A DNA stretch of 33,886 nucleotides from JBBSIN01 sp038232055. GTDB taxonomy: Bacteria; Actinomycetota; Actinomycetes; JADGOV01. Location: contig JBBSIN010000022.1 of NCBI GenBank assembly GCA_038232055.1, positions 1-33,886 on the forward strand. The letters are read 5' to 3'. The notes beneath the pieces are model-generated. The model did not search any database. It was not told where the DNA came from and worked only from the letters and a program-made list of their open reading frames with translations. This document shows, piece after piece, positions 14,636 to 21,267 of this stretch (positions within the stretch are counted from its first letter, which is position 1; every line of letters starts with the position of its first letter). The position numbers and the translations under genes were made by a program.

Positions 14636-14881
14636 ATGCTCGTGAATGTCGGTCGAGCTAAGACGGACCTCTCGAAGCTGCTCGCGCGGGTGGAAGCCGG
14701 GGAGGTTGTCGAGATTGCCCGCGACGGCGTTCCCGTGGCGCGGCTTACCTGGATCGAACCGGCCACACCTGGGTCGCGGTTCCTGGCGGCGCGCGGTTCT
14801 CTCGCCGGTCGCATCTCGATCGCCGACGACTTCGAGTTCACCGGCGCCGAACTCGACGAGCTGTACGACGAGCCGACGTGA
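14636..14881 (+). CDS. Type II antitoxin, Phd/YefM family
   Basis: An 81-residue protein opening MLVNVGRAKTDLSKLLARVEAGE, the N-terminal DNA-binding fold of Phd/YefM antitoxins, continuing with VEIARDGVPVARLTWI. The acidic C-terminus (DDFEFTGAELDELYDEPT) is typical of the part that wraps around a PIN toxin and blocks it. It would repress its own promoter, where two palindromes sit between -35 and -10. The GTG of the toxin overlaps its last codon and stop by 4 bp. A small mobile-type module set inside the accessory block. Confidence 0.9.
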   Translation: MLVNVGRAKTDLSKLLARVEAGEVVEIARDGVPVARLTWIEPATPGSRFLAARGSLAGRISIADDFEFTGAELDELYDEPT

Positions 14882-15255
14882 GGCTACTGCTGGACACGCA
14901 TGTCGTGCTCTGGGAACTGGAAGGGTCACGAACCGTCTCGCCGGCCGCACGAGAGGCGATCGAGCAGGCTACCGACTTGCTGTTCAGCGTCGTGTCGTTC
15001 GCAGAGATCGGCGTGAAAGCAGCGATCGGCAAGCTTTCGGTTCCGCGAGAGCTGCGAGAGCACGTGCTGCACAGCGGCGTCCAGGTCCTGCGGCTCGACG
15101 CCGATCATGGCCTCGGGGTGGCGGACTTGCCGATGCATCATCGTGACCCGTTCGACCGGCTGCTCATCGCGCAGGCCCGTTCGGAGCAGTTGACGATCAT
15201 GACCGCCGATCGCCGCTTCGCTGCCTACGACGTACCGCTCGTTGACGCGGGCTGA
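14878..15255 (+). CDS. vapC: Type II toxin, VapC-like PIN ribonuclease
   Basis: A 125-residue PIN-domain protein, expected to be a metal-dependent ribonuclease that cleaves specific RNAs when the antitoxin is lost. The acidic active-site set is intact: D6 in LLLDTHVVLW, E43 in SFAEIGVK, D90/D93 in HHRDPFDRLLIAQA and D111 in TADRRF. The RNA target cannot be predicted. GTG start fixed by the GTGA overlap with the antitoxin, which ensures the antitoxin is translated first. Complete and apparently functional. Confidence 0.92.
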   Translation: MRLLLDTHVVLWELEGSRTVSPAAREAIEQATDLLFSVVSFAEIGVKAAIGKLSVPRELREHVLHSGVQVLRLDADHGLGVADLPMHHRDPFDRLLIAQARSEQLTIMTADRRFAAYDVPLVDAG

Positions 15256-15505
15256 GCAGCGCGAGGTCAGGCAAGACTGTCCCGGAGCAGGATCCCCGGA
15301 CTACCTCGGGAGCGTGACCAACACCACTCCACCGCCCCAGGTCTGGCTCACGCGGCGACAGCGACCAGTGGCCGCAGCCCGGAACCTTCGGGGTGTACGT
15401 CGCTACCGATGATGCAGACACGTTGTCTCAGCGTCACCGCCGACGACTGCTTTGACCGCGCCGGGCAGCGCGACGGCAAGATGCGACTGTGGCTGCCCAA
15501 CGTCC

Positions 15506-15511
15506 TACCGT
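15506..15511 (+). promoter_or_regulatory. Candidate -10 for leaderless peroxiredoxin gene
   Basis: TACCGT ends seven bases before the ATG at 15519 with no ribosome-binding site between. Nothing else was recognised in the 263 bases between the toxin stop and this start. Confidence 0.35.
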
Positions 15512-15518
15512 ATCGGCC

Positions 15519-16079
15519 ATGAGTCAGGACCCTGCTGTGCTCCCCGAGGACCTGCCGATCCCCGTGGACGATGGTGCGGCGGATCACCTCGTGGGCATGT
15601 CCGTGCCGGGCGTCGCGCTGCCCGCCACGAGCGGCGGGAGCGTCAATCTCCACGACTGCAGCCGCGGCAAGCGTCTGGTGGTCTTCGCCTACCCCAGAAC
15701 CGGGCGTCCTGAGGTGGAGCCCCCGACCGGCTGGGACATGATCCCGGGAGCTCGAGGATGCACACCAGAGGCATGCTCCTTCCGTGACCTGTCCGAGCAG
15801 TTCGCCGACCTCCACACCGACGTCTACGGACTGTCGACGCAGGACACCGACTACCAGCGCGAGGTGGTCACTCGCTTGCGCCTCCCCTACCCGCTGCTCA
15901 GCGACGCCGAGCTTGGCTTCGCCCACGTCCTCCGGCTACCGACCCTCACTGTCGACGGCATGACGCTGCTACGTCGTCTCACGCTGGTCATCAAGGACGG
16001 CCATGTCGAGTACGTGCTCTACCCCGTGTTTCCACCGGACCGGGCAGCCGCCGACGTACTCACCCTCCTCCTTCGCTGA
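15519..16079 (+). CDS. Peroxiredoxin (AhpC/TSA, BCP-like)
   Basis: A 186-residue thioredoxin-fold peroxidase. The active site PGARGCTPEACSFRD has the peroxidatic C81 and a second Cys, C86, four residues apart, the BCP/PrxQ arrangement that forms an intramolecular disulfide reduced by thioredoxin. FAYPRTGRP precedes it with a slightly longer loop than usual. The downstream GLSTQDTDYQREVVTRLRLPYPLLSD matches the BCP pattern (usual form VSxDxxxxxxxFxxKxxLPFPLLSD). It would reduce hydroperoxides in the cytoplasm; no signal peptide is seen. The ATG at 15519 follows a TACCGT -10; a further in-frame start at 15489 lies upstream of it. Not clearly part of an operon. Confidence 0.85.
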   Translation: MSQDPAVLPEDLPIPVDDGAADHLVGMSVPGVALPATSGGSVNLHDCSRGKRLVVFAYPRTGRPEVEPPTGWDMIPGARGCTPEACSFRDLSEQFADLHTDVYGLSTQDTDYQREVVTRLRLPYPLLSDAELGFAHVLRLPTLTVDGMTLLRRLTLVIKDGHVEYVLYPVFPPDRAAADVLTLLLR

Positions 16080-16131
16080 CCGGGCGCCCGAGCTCCTACC
16101 TACTTAGTCAAGCTCCGTCCAGGAGCCTGCG

Positions 16132-16968
16132 GTGCAGACACCTTGCGCCGGTGCTGGGCATGATCAGCCTGTGAGATTCCTGCCGACCTACCCGATCAAC
16201 ACCCCGCGGCTGAGGTTGCGACCACTCACTGCGGACGACACCGACGCGCTGCTGGCCTACCGCGGCTGCGCCGAGGTGTGCCGCTACCTGCCGTTCGAAC
16301 CTATGGCCGAGGATGTTCTGGCTAGGCGGTTGTCGGGCGACTTGGGCCGTCGGGAGATCACCGCCGAAGGCCAAGGGCTGACGCTGGGCGCGGAGCTGGC
16401 CGCCAGTGGGCGCCTGATCGGCGACGTTGTGCTGTTCTTCCACTCCGCCCGCCACGCCGGCGGGGAGATCGGCTACGTCTTCCATCCCGCCGTTGCAGGG
16501 CGTGGGTACGCCACCGAGGCCTGCGCAGCGGTGCTGGACTTGGCATTCGACGATCTCGAACTGCATCGGGTCATCGCTCGCATGGACGCTCGCAACAGCG
16601 CCTCAGCGCGGCTGGCCGCCCGCCTGGGCATGCGCCAGGAGGCCCACCACCGCAGCAGTGAGATGTTCAAGGGGGCCTGGGCTGACCTGTTCGTCTACGC
16701 GCTGCTTGCCCAGGAGTGGCGCAGCCGCCCAAGGACAAGAGGCCCACCCCGCCTAGCCCGCGGCCGCCAGCCGCGGCCCGATGACCCGGGCGAAGGCCTC
16801 GACCTCTGCCGCCGGGACGTCGTACGCGCTCGCCCACGAGTGCGCCGGAAAGAGGAAGACGTGCTCGACGCCGACCTGGGCGCGGGCCCGCAGCAGCCGG
16901 TCCGCGCAGTGCTCCGCGGGCCCGAAGAGGCCGAAGGCGTCGCAGATTCGCGCAGCGAGGGCGGGTGA
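16132..16968 (+). CDS. GNAT N-acetyltransferase (RimJ/RimL-like) with antisense C-terminal extension
   Basis: The first ~200 of 278 residues are a GNAT acetyltransferase of the RimJ/RimL type: TPRLRLRPLTADDTDALLAY, the acetyl-CoA motif GYVFHPAVAGRGYATEA, then LELHRVIARMDARNSASARLAARLGM. Such enzymes acetylate protein N-termini or small amines; the substrate is unknown. The GTG at 16132 has AGGAG six bases upstream; a GTG at 16171 would begin just before the conserved core. The open frame continues about 75 residues past the domain into sequence that is antisense to the 3' end of the LLM gene (16753-16968). The extension is Arg/Pro/Gly-rich and not domain-like. A single-base shift before 16756 would bring the TAG at 16754-16756 into frame, so a lost stop or frameshift is likely. 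Confidence 0.75.
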   Translation: MQTPCAGAGHDQPVRFLPTYPINTPRLRLRPLTADDTDALLAYRGCAEVCRYLPFEPMAEDVLARRLSGDLGRREITAEGQGLTLGAELAASGRLIGDVVLFFHSARHAGGEIGYVFHPAVAGRGYATEACAAVLDLAFDDLELHRVIARMDARNSASARLAARLGMRQEAHHRSSEMFKGAWADLFVYALLAQEWRSRPRTRGPPRLARGRQPRPDDPGEGLDLCRRDVVRARPRVRRKEEDVLDADLGAGPQQPVRAVLRGPEEAEGVADSRSEGG

Positions 16969-17757
16969 GATGTCCGCCGGGCGGTGGTCGTCGGGGATGT
17001 CGATGCCGGCGTGCCGGAGCCACCGCAGGTTGGACGCGCTGGGGTAGCGCAGCCAGGGCTGGCCGTCGCGGAACCAGGTTCGCGGCCACGACGTCGCCAC
17101 CTCCGGCTCGCCGACGGCGATCGGGACGATCAGGACCTCACGGAGACTTGCCGGGTCGCGGCCGGCACGCTCGGCGCCTTGGCGTACGTACGCGCGCGCC
17201 GCCTCCACCGCGGCCGGATCGAGCCCGACGAGCATGAGCACACCGTCAGCGACCTCGCCGGCCAGCTCGAGCAGTTTGGGTCCGGACGCGAGCAGCAGCA
17301 CCTCGACCGGCTCCGCCGGGTGGTGGAACAGCTCCAGTGCTACGCCGTCCACCACGGTTCGGCCCTGCCCGAGCAGCTCCCGGACGGCGCGAACGACCTG
17401 CCGCACCTGCTCCCGCTTGCCGCTCGCCAGGCCGGCCTTCTCGACCGAGAGGAAGCCGGGGGCGAGCGTCAGCATCACCCGACCGGGCGCGAGCTCGCTC
17501 AGCGAGTTCGCGAGTGCTGCGAGGAGCAGCGGGGGACGTACGACGGTGTTCGACGTCGCCGGGTACAGGAACAGACTCGCGGTTTGCTGGGCGACCGCCG
17601 CCAGGGTCAGGTAGACGTCGCGCCCGGTGTGGTGGTGGTCGTGCACGCCGATGCCGTGCAGACCGGCGTCCTCGCAGCGCTGGGCGAACTCCACGATGCT
17701 CGGCAGCGGAGCGCCCACCGGCACCCGGATGTCGACCCGCATCGCCATGGCGGCCAT
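16753..17757 (-). CDS. Luciferase-like monooxygenase family oxidoreductase (F420/FMN type)
   Basis: A 334-residue TIM-barrel protein of the LLM superfamily. The N-terminal VDIRVPVGAPLPSIVEFAQRCEDAGLHGIGVHDHH and TSNTVVRPPLLLAALANSLSELAPGRVMLTLAPG follow the usual pattern, and the family uses F420H2 or FMNH2. The substrate is not predictable. It is the last gene of the leftward unit that contains pxpABC, starting six bases after the pxpC stop with an AGGAG that overlaps that stop; ATGs at 17748 and 17742 are also possible starts. Its role with 5-oxoproline metabolism is unknown. The 3' end overlaps the acetyltransferase frame on the other strand and contains a 7-bp hairpin near the stop. Confidence 0.83.
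   Translation of the reverse strand: MAAMAMRVDIRVPVGAPLPSIVEFAQRCEDAGLHGIGVHDHHHTGRDVYLTLAAVAQQTASLFLYPATSNTVVRPPLLLAALANSLSELAPGRVMLTLAPGFLSVEKAGLASGKREQVRQVVRAVRELLGQGRTVVDGVALELFHHPAEPVEVLLLASGPKLLELAGEVADGVLMLVGLDPAAVEAARAYVRQGAERAGRDPASLREVLIVPIAVGEPEVATSWPRTWFRDGQPWLRYPSASNLRWLRHAGIDIPDDHRPADISPALAARICDAFGLFGPAEHCADRLLRARAQVGVEHVFLFPAHSWASAYDVPAAEVEAFARVIGPRLAAAG
16758..16776. terminator. Hairpin at the 3' end of the pxp operon
   Basis: CCGCGGC (16758-16764) and GCCGCGG (16770-16776) form a perfect 7-bp stem with a 5-base loop, inside the last codons of the LLM gene (stop at 16753-16755). It could slow or end leftward transcription, but its coding position makes this uncertain. Confidence 0.3.
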
Positions 17758-17763
17758 CGTCTC

Positions 17764-18645
17764 CTAGCGAGCTTGTCCACGCGAAAGATGGAATCGCAAC
17801 GGTTGCCCCGGCCGAGCCTGGGCCGCCCGGTCGACGTCGGACCGGGCGACGACGGCGATGACGGGGTAGCCCCCAGTGACCGGATGATCGGCGAGGAAGA
17901 GCGTCGGGCGCCCGCTCGGCGGAACCTGCAGCGACCCCGGCACCATCCCCTCGCTCGGCAGCTCGTCGTCGCGGGCGCGCGCCAGCTCCGGGCCCTGCAA
18001 CCGCATGCCGATCCGGTTGCTCTCGCTGGTCACCTCGTACGGCTGCCCCGTCAGCACCCCGAGGGCAGAACTGACGAACCAGTCGTCCCGCGGACCGGGT
18101 ACGACGGACACGTCGACGACCCCGTCGGGTGGGTCCGCGACGGCGGCCAGGTCGACGGACGGCTCGCCGGCGACCTCGTTTCCGACCACGAGGTCGGTAC
18201 CCTCGGTGAGTCGCTCGGGTCCGACGCCGGCGAGCAGGTCGGTGCTGCGGGAGCCGAGGACGGGCGGCACGTCGATCCCGCCGCGTACGGCGACGTAGGT
18301 CCGCAGGCCGGTGCGGGGCGGCCCGAAGAACAGCCGATCGCCGTCGCGCAGGTAGAACGGCGCGTTGCTCCCCGCGTCCCCCGTCGGCCGGGTGTCCAAC
18401 GCGCACGGCGCTCCGGTCACGGCGACGAGGAGCTCGCCGCGGGCCTGCACCGCGAGGCCACCGAAGGTCACCTCGATGCCGGCTGCGGAGGCCGCGTTGC
18501 CGACGAGGCGGTTGGCCAGCGCCAGCGACCGGCGGTCTGCGGCACCGGAGCGGCCGATCCCGAGCTCGGCCAGGCCGGGCCGCCCGCGATCCTGCACGGT
18601 CGAAAGGGCACCCGCGGCCAGGACCGTCAGGCCGCGCCGCCTCAC
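17764..18645 (-). CDS. pxpC: 5-oxoprolinase subunit C (KipA / biotin-dependent carboxylase-like)
   Basis: A 293-residue protein of the KipA/AHS2 family. The N-terminal LTVLAAGALSTVQDRGRPGL is diagnostic, followed by NRLVGN, EVTFGG, YVAVRGGIDVPPVLGSRSTDLLAGVG and the C-terminal GMVPGSLQVPPSGRPTLFLADHPVTGGYPVIAVV. With PxpA and PxpB it forms the ATP-dependent prokaryotic 5-oxoprolinase that converts 5-oxo-L-proline to L-glutamate. The GTG at 18645 overlaps the pxpB stop (GTGA) and has GGAGGAG immediately upstream. The open frame runs further upstream but only through pxpB in another frame. Older names such as allophanate hydrolase subunit 2 should be avoided. Confidence 0.93.
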   Translation of the reverse strand: MRRRGLTVLAAGALSTVQDRGRPGLAELGIGRSGAADRRSLALANRLVGNAASAAGIEVTFGGLAVQARGELLVAVTGAPCALDTRPTGDAGSNAPFYLRDGDRLFFGPPRTGLRTYVAVRGGIDVPPVLGSRSTDLLAGVGPERLTEGTDLVVGNEVAGEPSVDLAAVADPPDGVVDVSVVPGPRDDWFVSSALGVLTGQPYEVTSESNRIGMRLQGPELARARDDELPSEGMVPGSLQVPPSGRPTLFLADHPVTGGYPVIAVVARSDVDRAAQARPGQPLRFHLSRGQAR

Positions 18646-19253
18646 GTCTCCTCCACGAACCGCACCCGGACCCCGGGACGCAGCAGTGCCGGCGGGTCCG
18701 CAGTGAGGTCGAAGATCGGGAGCTCGGTCCGCCCGATCAGCTGCCACCCGCCCGGGGACTCGCGCGGGTACACCCCGCTGAACTCCCCGGCCAGGCCCAC
18801 CGAGCCCGGCGGGACCTTCGTGCGCGGGCTGTCCCGGCGCGGCACCTGCGGCCAGTCCGATCCGGCGACCAGGTAACCGAAGCCGGGGGAGAACCCGCAA
18901 AAGGCGACGGTCCACTCCGCGGCGAGGTGCCGCTCGACGATGTCCCGCTCGCCGAGTCCGGTGAGCGTCGCGACGTCGTGCAGGTCCTCGCCGTCGTACC
19001 GGACGGGGACCTCGACGTGCCCGACCGCCGGCGGGGTGCCCGCCTGCACCGGCGTCCGACGTACGACGTCGGCGATCGCGCTGAGGTCCTTCAGGTCCGG
19101 CCGGCAGATCAGCAGCAGGGTGCGAGCAGCGGGCACCAGCTCGGTTACCCCCGCCGGGAGGTCCTCCCGAAGCGCCGCTGCCAGGCCGAGCACCTCGTCG
19201 AGGGTGTCGACCTCGACGAGGAGCGCCGTGTCACCGCACGGCAGCACCCTCAC
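18642..19253 (-). CDS. pxpB: 5-oxoprolinase subunit B (KipI family)
   Basis: A 203-residue KipI/AHS1 family protein: MRVLPCGDTALLVEV at the start, VEVPVRYDGEDLHDVA, then the signature FCGFSPGFGYL and the C-terminal SVGLAGEFSGVYPRESPGGWQLIGRT. Subunit of the PxpABC 5-oxoprolinase; the Bacillus homologue was first named for inhibition of the sporulation kinase KinA. GTG start overlaps the pxpA stop by 4 bp, and its own stop overlaps pxpC, so the three subunits are translationally coupled. Confidence 0.94.
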   Translation of the reverse strand: MRVLPCGDTALLVEVDTLDEVLGLAAALREDLPAGVTELVPAARTLLLICRPDLKDLSAIADVVRRTPVQAGTPPAVGHVEVPVRYDGEDLHDVATLTGLGERDIVERHLAAEWTVAFCGFSPGFGYLVAGSDWPQVPRRDSPRTKVPPGSVGLAGEFSGVYPRESPGGWQLIGRTELPIFDLTADPPALLRPGVRVRFVEET

Positions 19254-20014
19254 CGGGCCGCGGCCCCCGTAAAGGCGGTGATCTCGACCTGCGCCTTCTC
19301 GAGCGCCGCACGGACCGCCCCAGCGATCGCCACCGCACCGGGGGTGTCGCCGTGCACGCAGATCGACTGCGGGCGGACCGCCACGACGCTTCCGTCGACC
19401 GCCTCGACCTCTCCCTGGGTGGCGAACCGCACGCAGCGAGCGGCGATGGCCTCGGCGTCGTGCAGCACCGCCCCCGGCTCACGACGCGATACCAGCGTGC
19501 CTTCCGGCGTGTACGCCCGGTCGGCGAACGCCTCGAGGACGGTGGGCAGTCCCGCCTCCCCGGCCAGGCGCAGCCACGCCGAACCGGGCAGGCCGAGCAC
19601 GGGCATGCCCGAGTCGTAGCGGGACACGGCGTCCGTGACCGCGGCCGCCTGCTCCTCGTGGTGGACGATGGTGTTGTAAAGGGCGCCGTGCGGCTTCACG
19701 TAGCCGACGCGGGTGCCGGCAACCCGGGCCATCGCCTCGAGGGCGCCGATCTGGTAGAGCACGTCGTTGGTGAGCTCCGTCGGCTCGACGTCGATGAAGC
19801 GCCGACCGAAGCCAGGCAGGTCGCGGTAGCCGACCTGCGCCCCGATCACTACGCCGCGCTCGGCCGCCATCGCGCACGTCCGGCGCAGGATCGTCGGGTC
19901 CCCGGCGTGGAAGCCGCAGGCCACGTTGGCGCTGGTCACGACGTCGAGCAGGGCGCCGTCGTCGCCCAGCGTCCAGCTGCCGAACCCCTCGCCGAGGTCG
20001 CTGTTGAGGTCCAT
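19250..20014 (-). CDS. pxpA: 5-oxoprolinase subunit A (LamB/YcsF family)
   Basis: A 254-residue LamB/YcsF protein opening with the hallmark MDLNSDLGEGFGSW, then TSANVACGFHAGDP, GAQVGYRDLPGFGRR, YVKPHGALYN and SICVHGDTPGA. It is the hydrolytic subunit of 5-oxoprolinase; PxpB and PxpC are thought to activate the substrate with ATP. The ATG at 20014 is set by the conserved N-terminus. It begins 20 bases after the NRAMP-like stop. A TACGGT hexamer seven bases before the ATG might be an internal promoter giving a leaderless message, so expression could be partly independent of the upstream genes. Confidence 0.95.
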   Translation of the reverse strand: MDLNSDLGEGFGSWTLGDDGALLDVVTSANVACGFHAGDPTILRRTCAMAAERGVVIGAQVGYRDLPGFGRRFIDVEPTELTNDVLYQIGALEAMARVAGTRVGYVKPHGALYNTIVHHEEQAAAVTDAVSRYDSGMPVLGLPGSAWLRLAGEAGLPTVLEAFADRAYTPEGTLVSRREPGAVLHDAEAIAARCVRFATQGEVEAVDGSVVAVRPQSICVHGDTPGAVAIAGAVRAALEKAQVEITAFTGAAAR

Positions 20015-20021
20015 GCCGCTT

Positions 20022-20027
20022 ACCGTA
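20022..20027 (-). promoter_or_regulatory. Possible internal -10 before pxpA
   Basis: On the minus strand TACGGT ends seven bases before the pxpA ATG, in the 20-base gap after the NRAMP-like gene. No ribosome-binding site is obvious. It may serve as an internal leaderless start within the operon. Confidence 0.25.
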
Positions 20028-20034
20028 CGGCCGG

Positions 20035-21264
20035 TCAGAACAATTTCCCGAGGCCAGTGAGGGAGTTGTAACCCAGGTAGATCGTCATGGCCCAGGCCAC
20101 CACGCCGATGCCGACGAGCCAGCGCGGATAGTGGTATCCGTCGAGCAGGTCGTGGCGGCGTGCGGCGACCCAGAGCAGCAGCCCGAGCCCGACGGGCAGG
20201 ATCAGTCCGTTGAAGGCGCCGGCGAAGATCAGCAATTTGACCGGCGTCGTGCCGGCGATGATGAAGATCACCGTCGAGACGAAGATGAACGCGCAGACGA
20301 CCCACCGCTCGTACCGGGCCACCACGGGACCGATGACCTTGAGGAACGAGACCGAGGTATACGACGCGCCGATCACCGACGTGACCGCCGCCGACCAGAT
20401 CACGACCCCAAAGATGATCTTGCCAGTCGTACCAAGTGCCTGCTGGAAGGCCGAGGCGGTGGGGTTCGAGGCGTCGAGCTTGGCGCCGCCGGCCACCACA
20501 CCGAGGATCGCCAGGAAGAGCAGGACCCGCATCACCGCGGTGATCGCCACTCCGATGATCGAGCTGCGGGTGATCTCGGGCACGTAGCGCTGCCCCTTGA
20601 TCCCGTTGTCCACGAGCCGGTGCGCGCCGGCGTAGACGATGTAGCCGCCGACCGTTCCGCCGATGAGCGTCGTGATGACGAGGAAGTCGATGGTGGCCGG
20701 CGCGACGGTCTCGCGCAGCGCGTCGCCGACCGGGGGTCCCGTCTTCACGACGACCCACACCGTGAGCAGGATCATCACGATGCCGAGGACGATCACGATG
20801 CGGTCCATCGCGACGCCGGCGCGGCGCACCAGGAAGACCGCGATGGCCACCGCGGCTGAGATGGACGCCCCGACGCGGACGTCGAGTCCGAAGATCGCCT
20901 TCAGCCCCAGCGATGTGCCGGCGATGTTGCCGATGTTGAACACCAGCCCGCCCAGCACGTCCAACGCGGCAAGCAGGTAGCCGGCACCCGGGACAACGCT
21001 GTTCGCGAGGTCCTGGGCGCGGCGGCCGGAGACGCCCACCACCCGCCAGACGTTGAGCTGGATCGCGATGTCCACGAGGATCGACGCGAGGATCGCGAAC
21101 GCGAACGCCGCCATGAGCTGGTTGGTGAAGGTGGTCGTCTGGGTGAGGAACCCGGGCCCGATGGCCGAAGTGGCCATGAGGAACATCGCGCCGGCGAACT
21201 TGGCCCGCCCGCTGAGCTGGGCGTCAGCTGCGGCCGTGGTGGTAGTCGCGGCTGAGCGTTCCAC
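20035..21264 (-). CDS. NRAMP-fold transporter-like protein (YcsG-like), metal signature lost
   Basis: A 409-residue integral membrane protein with about 11 hydrophobic helices and the NRAMP/Mn-H+ symporter layout. In helix 1 the metal-binding DPGN reads GPGF (36-39), and the helix 6 motif (A/C)MPH reads AGAH (212-215). Loss of the helix 1 Asp and Asn and the helix 6 Met argues against transition-metal transport. Bacillus YcsG, an NRAMP relative, lies in the same kind of ycsF-kipIA cluster. I infer an organic solute such as 5-oxoproline. GTG start three bases after the upstream C15-like stop; followed after 20 bases by pxpA. Confidence 0.85.
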   Translation of the reverse strand: MERSAATTTTAAADAQLSGRAKFAGAMFLMATSAIGPGFLTQTTTFTNQLMAAFAFAILASILVDIAIQLNVWRVVGVSGRRAQDLANSVVPGAGYLLAALDVLGGLVFNIGNIAGTSLGLKAIFGLDVRVGASISAAVAIAVFLVRRAGVAMDRIVIVLGIVMILLTVWVVVKTGPPVGDALRETVAPATIDFLVITTLIGGTVGGYIVYAGAHRLVDNGIKGQRYVPEITRSSIIGVAITAVMRVLLFLAILGVVAGGAKLDASNPTASAFQQALGTTGKIIFGVVIWSAAVTSVIGASYTSVSFLKVIGPVVARYERWVVCAFIFVSTVIFIIAGTTPVKLLIFAGAFNGLILPVGLGLLLWVAARRHDLLDGYHYPRWLVGIGVVAWAMTIYLGYNSLTGLGKLF

Positions 21265-21267
21265 GGG

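Noticed and set aside
14480..16750. Prophage or transposon remnant around the toxin-antitoxin pair
   Set aside because: No integrase, transposase, terminal repeat or attachment-site duplication was seen; only gene content hints at insertion.
16984..18876. Open frame of 630 codons antisense to the LLM and pxpC genes
   Set aside because: No family motif; the minus-strand genes have clear family motifs and coupled starts.
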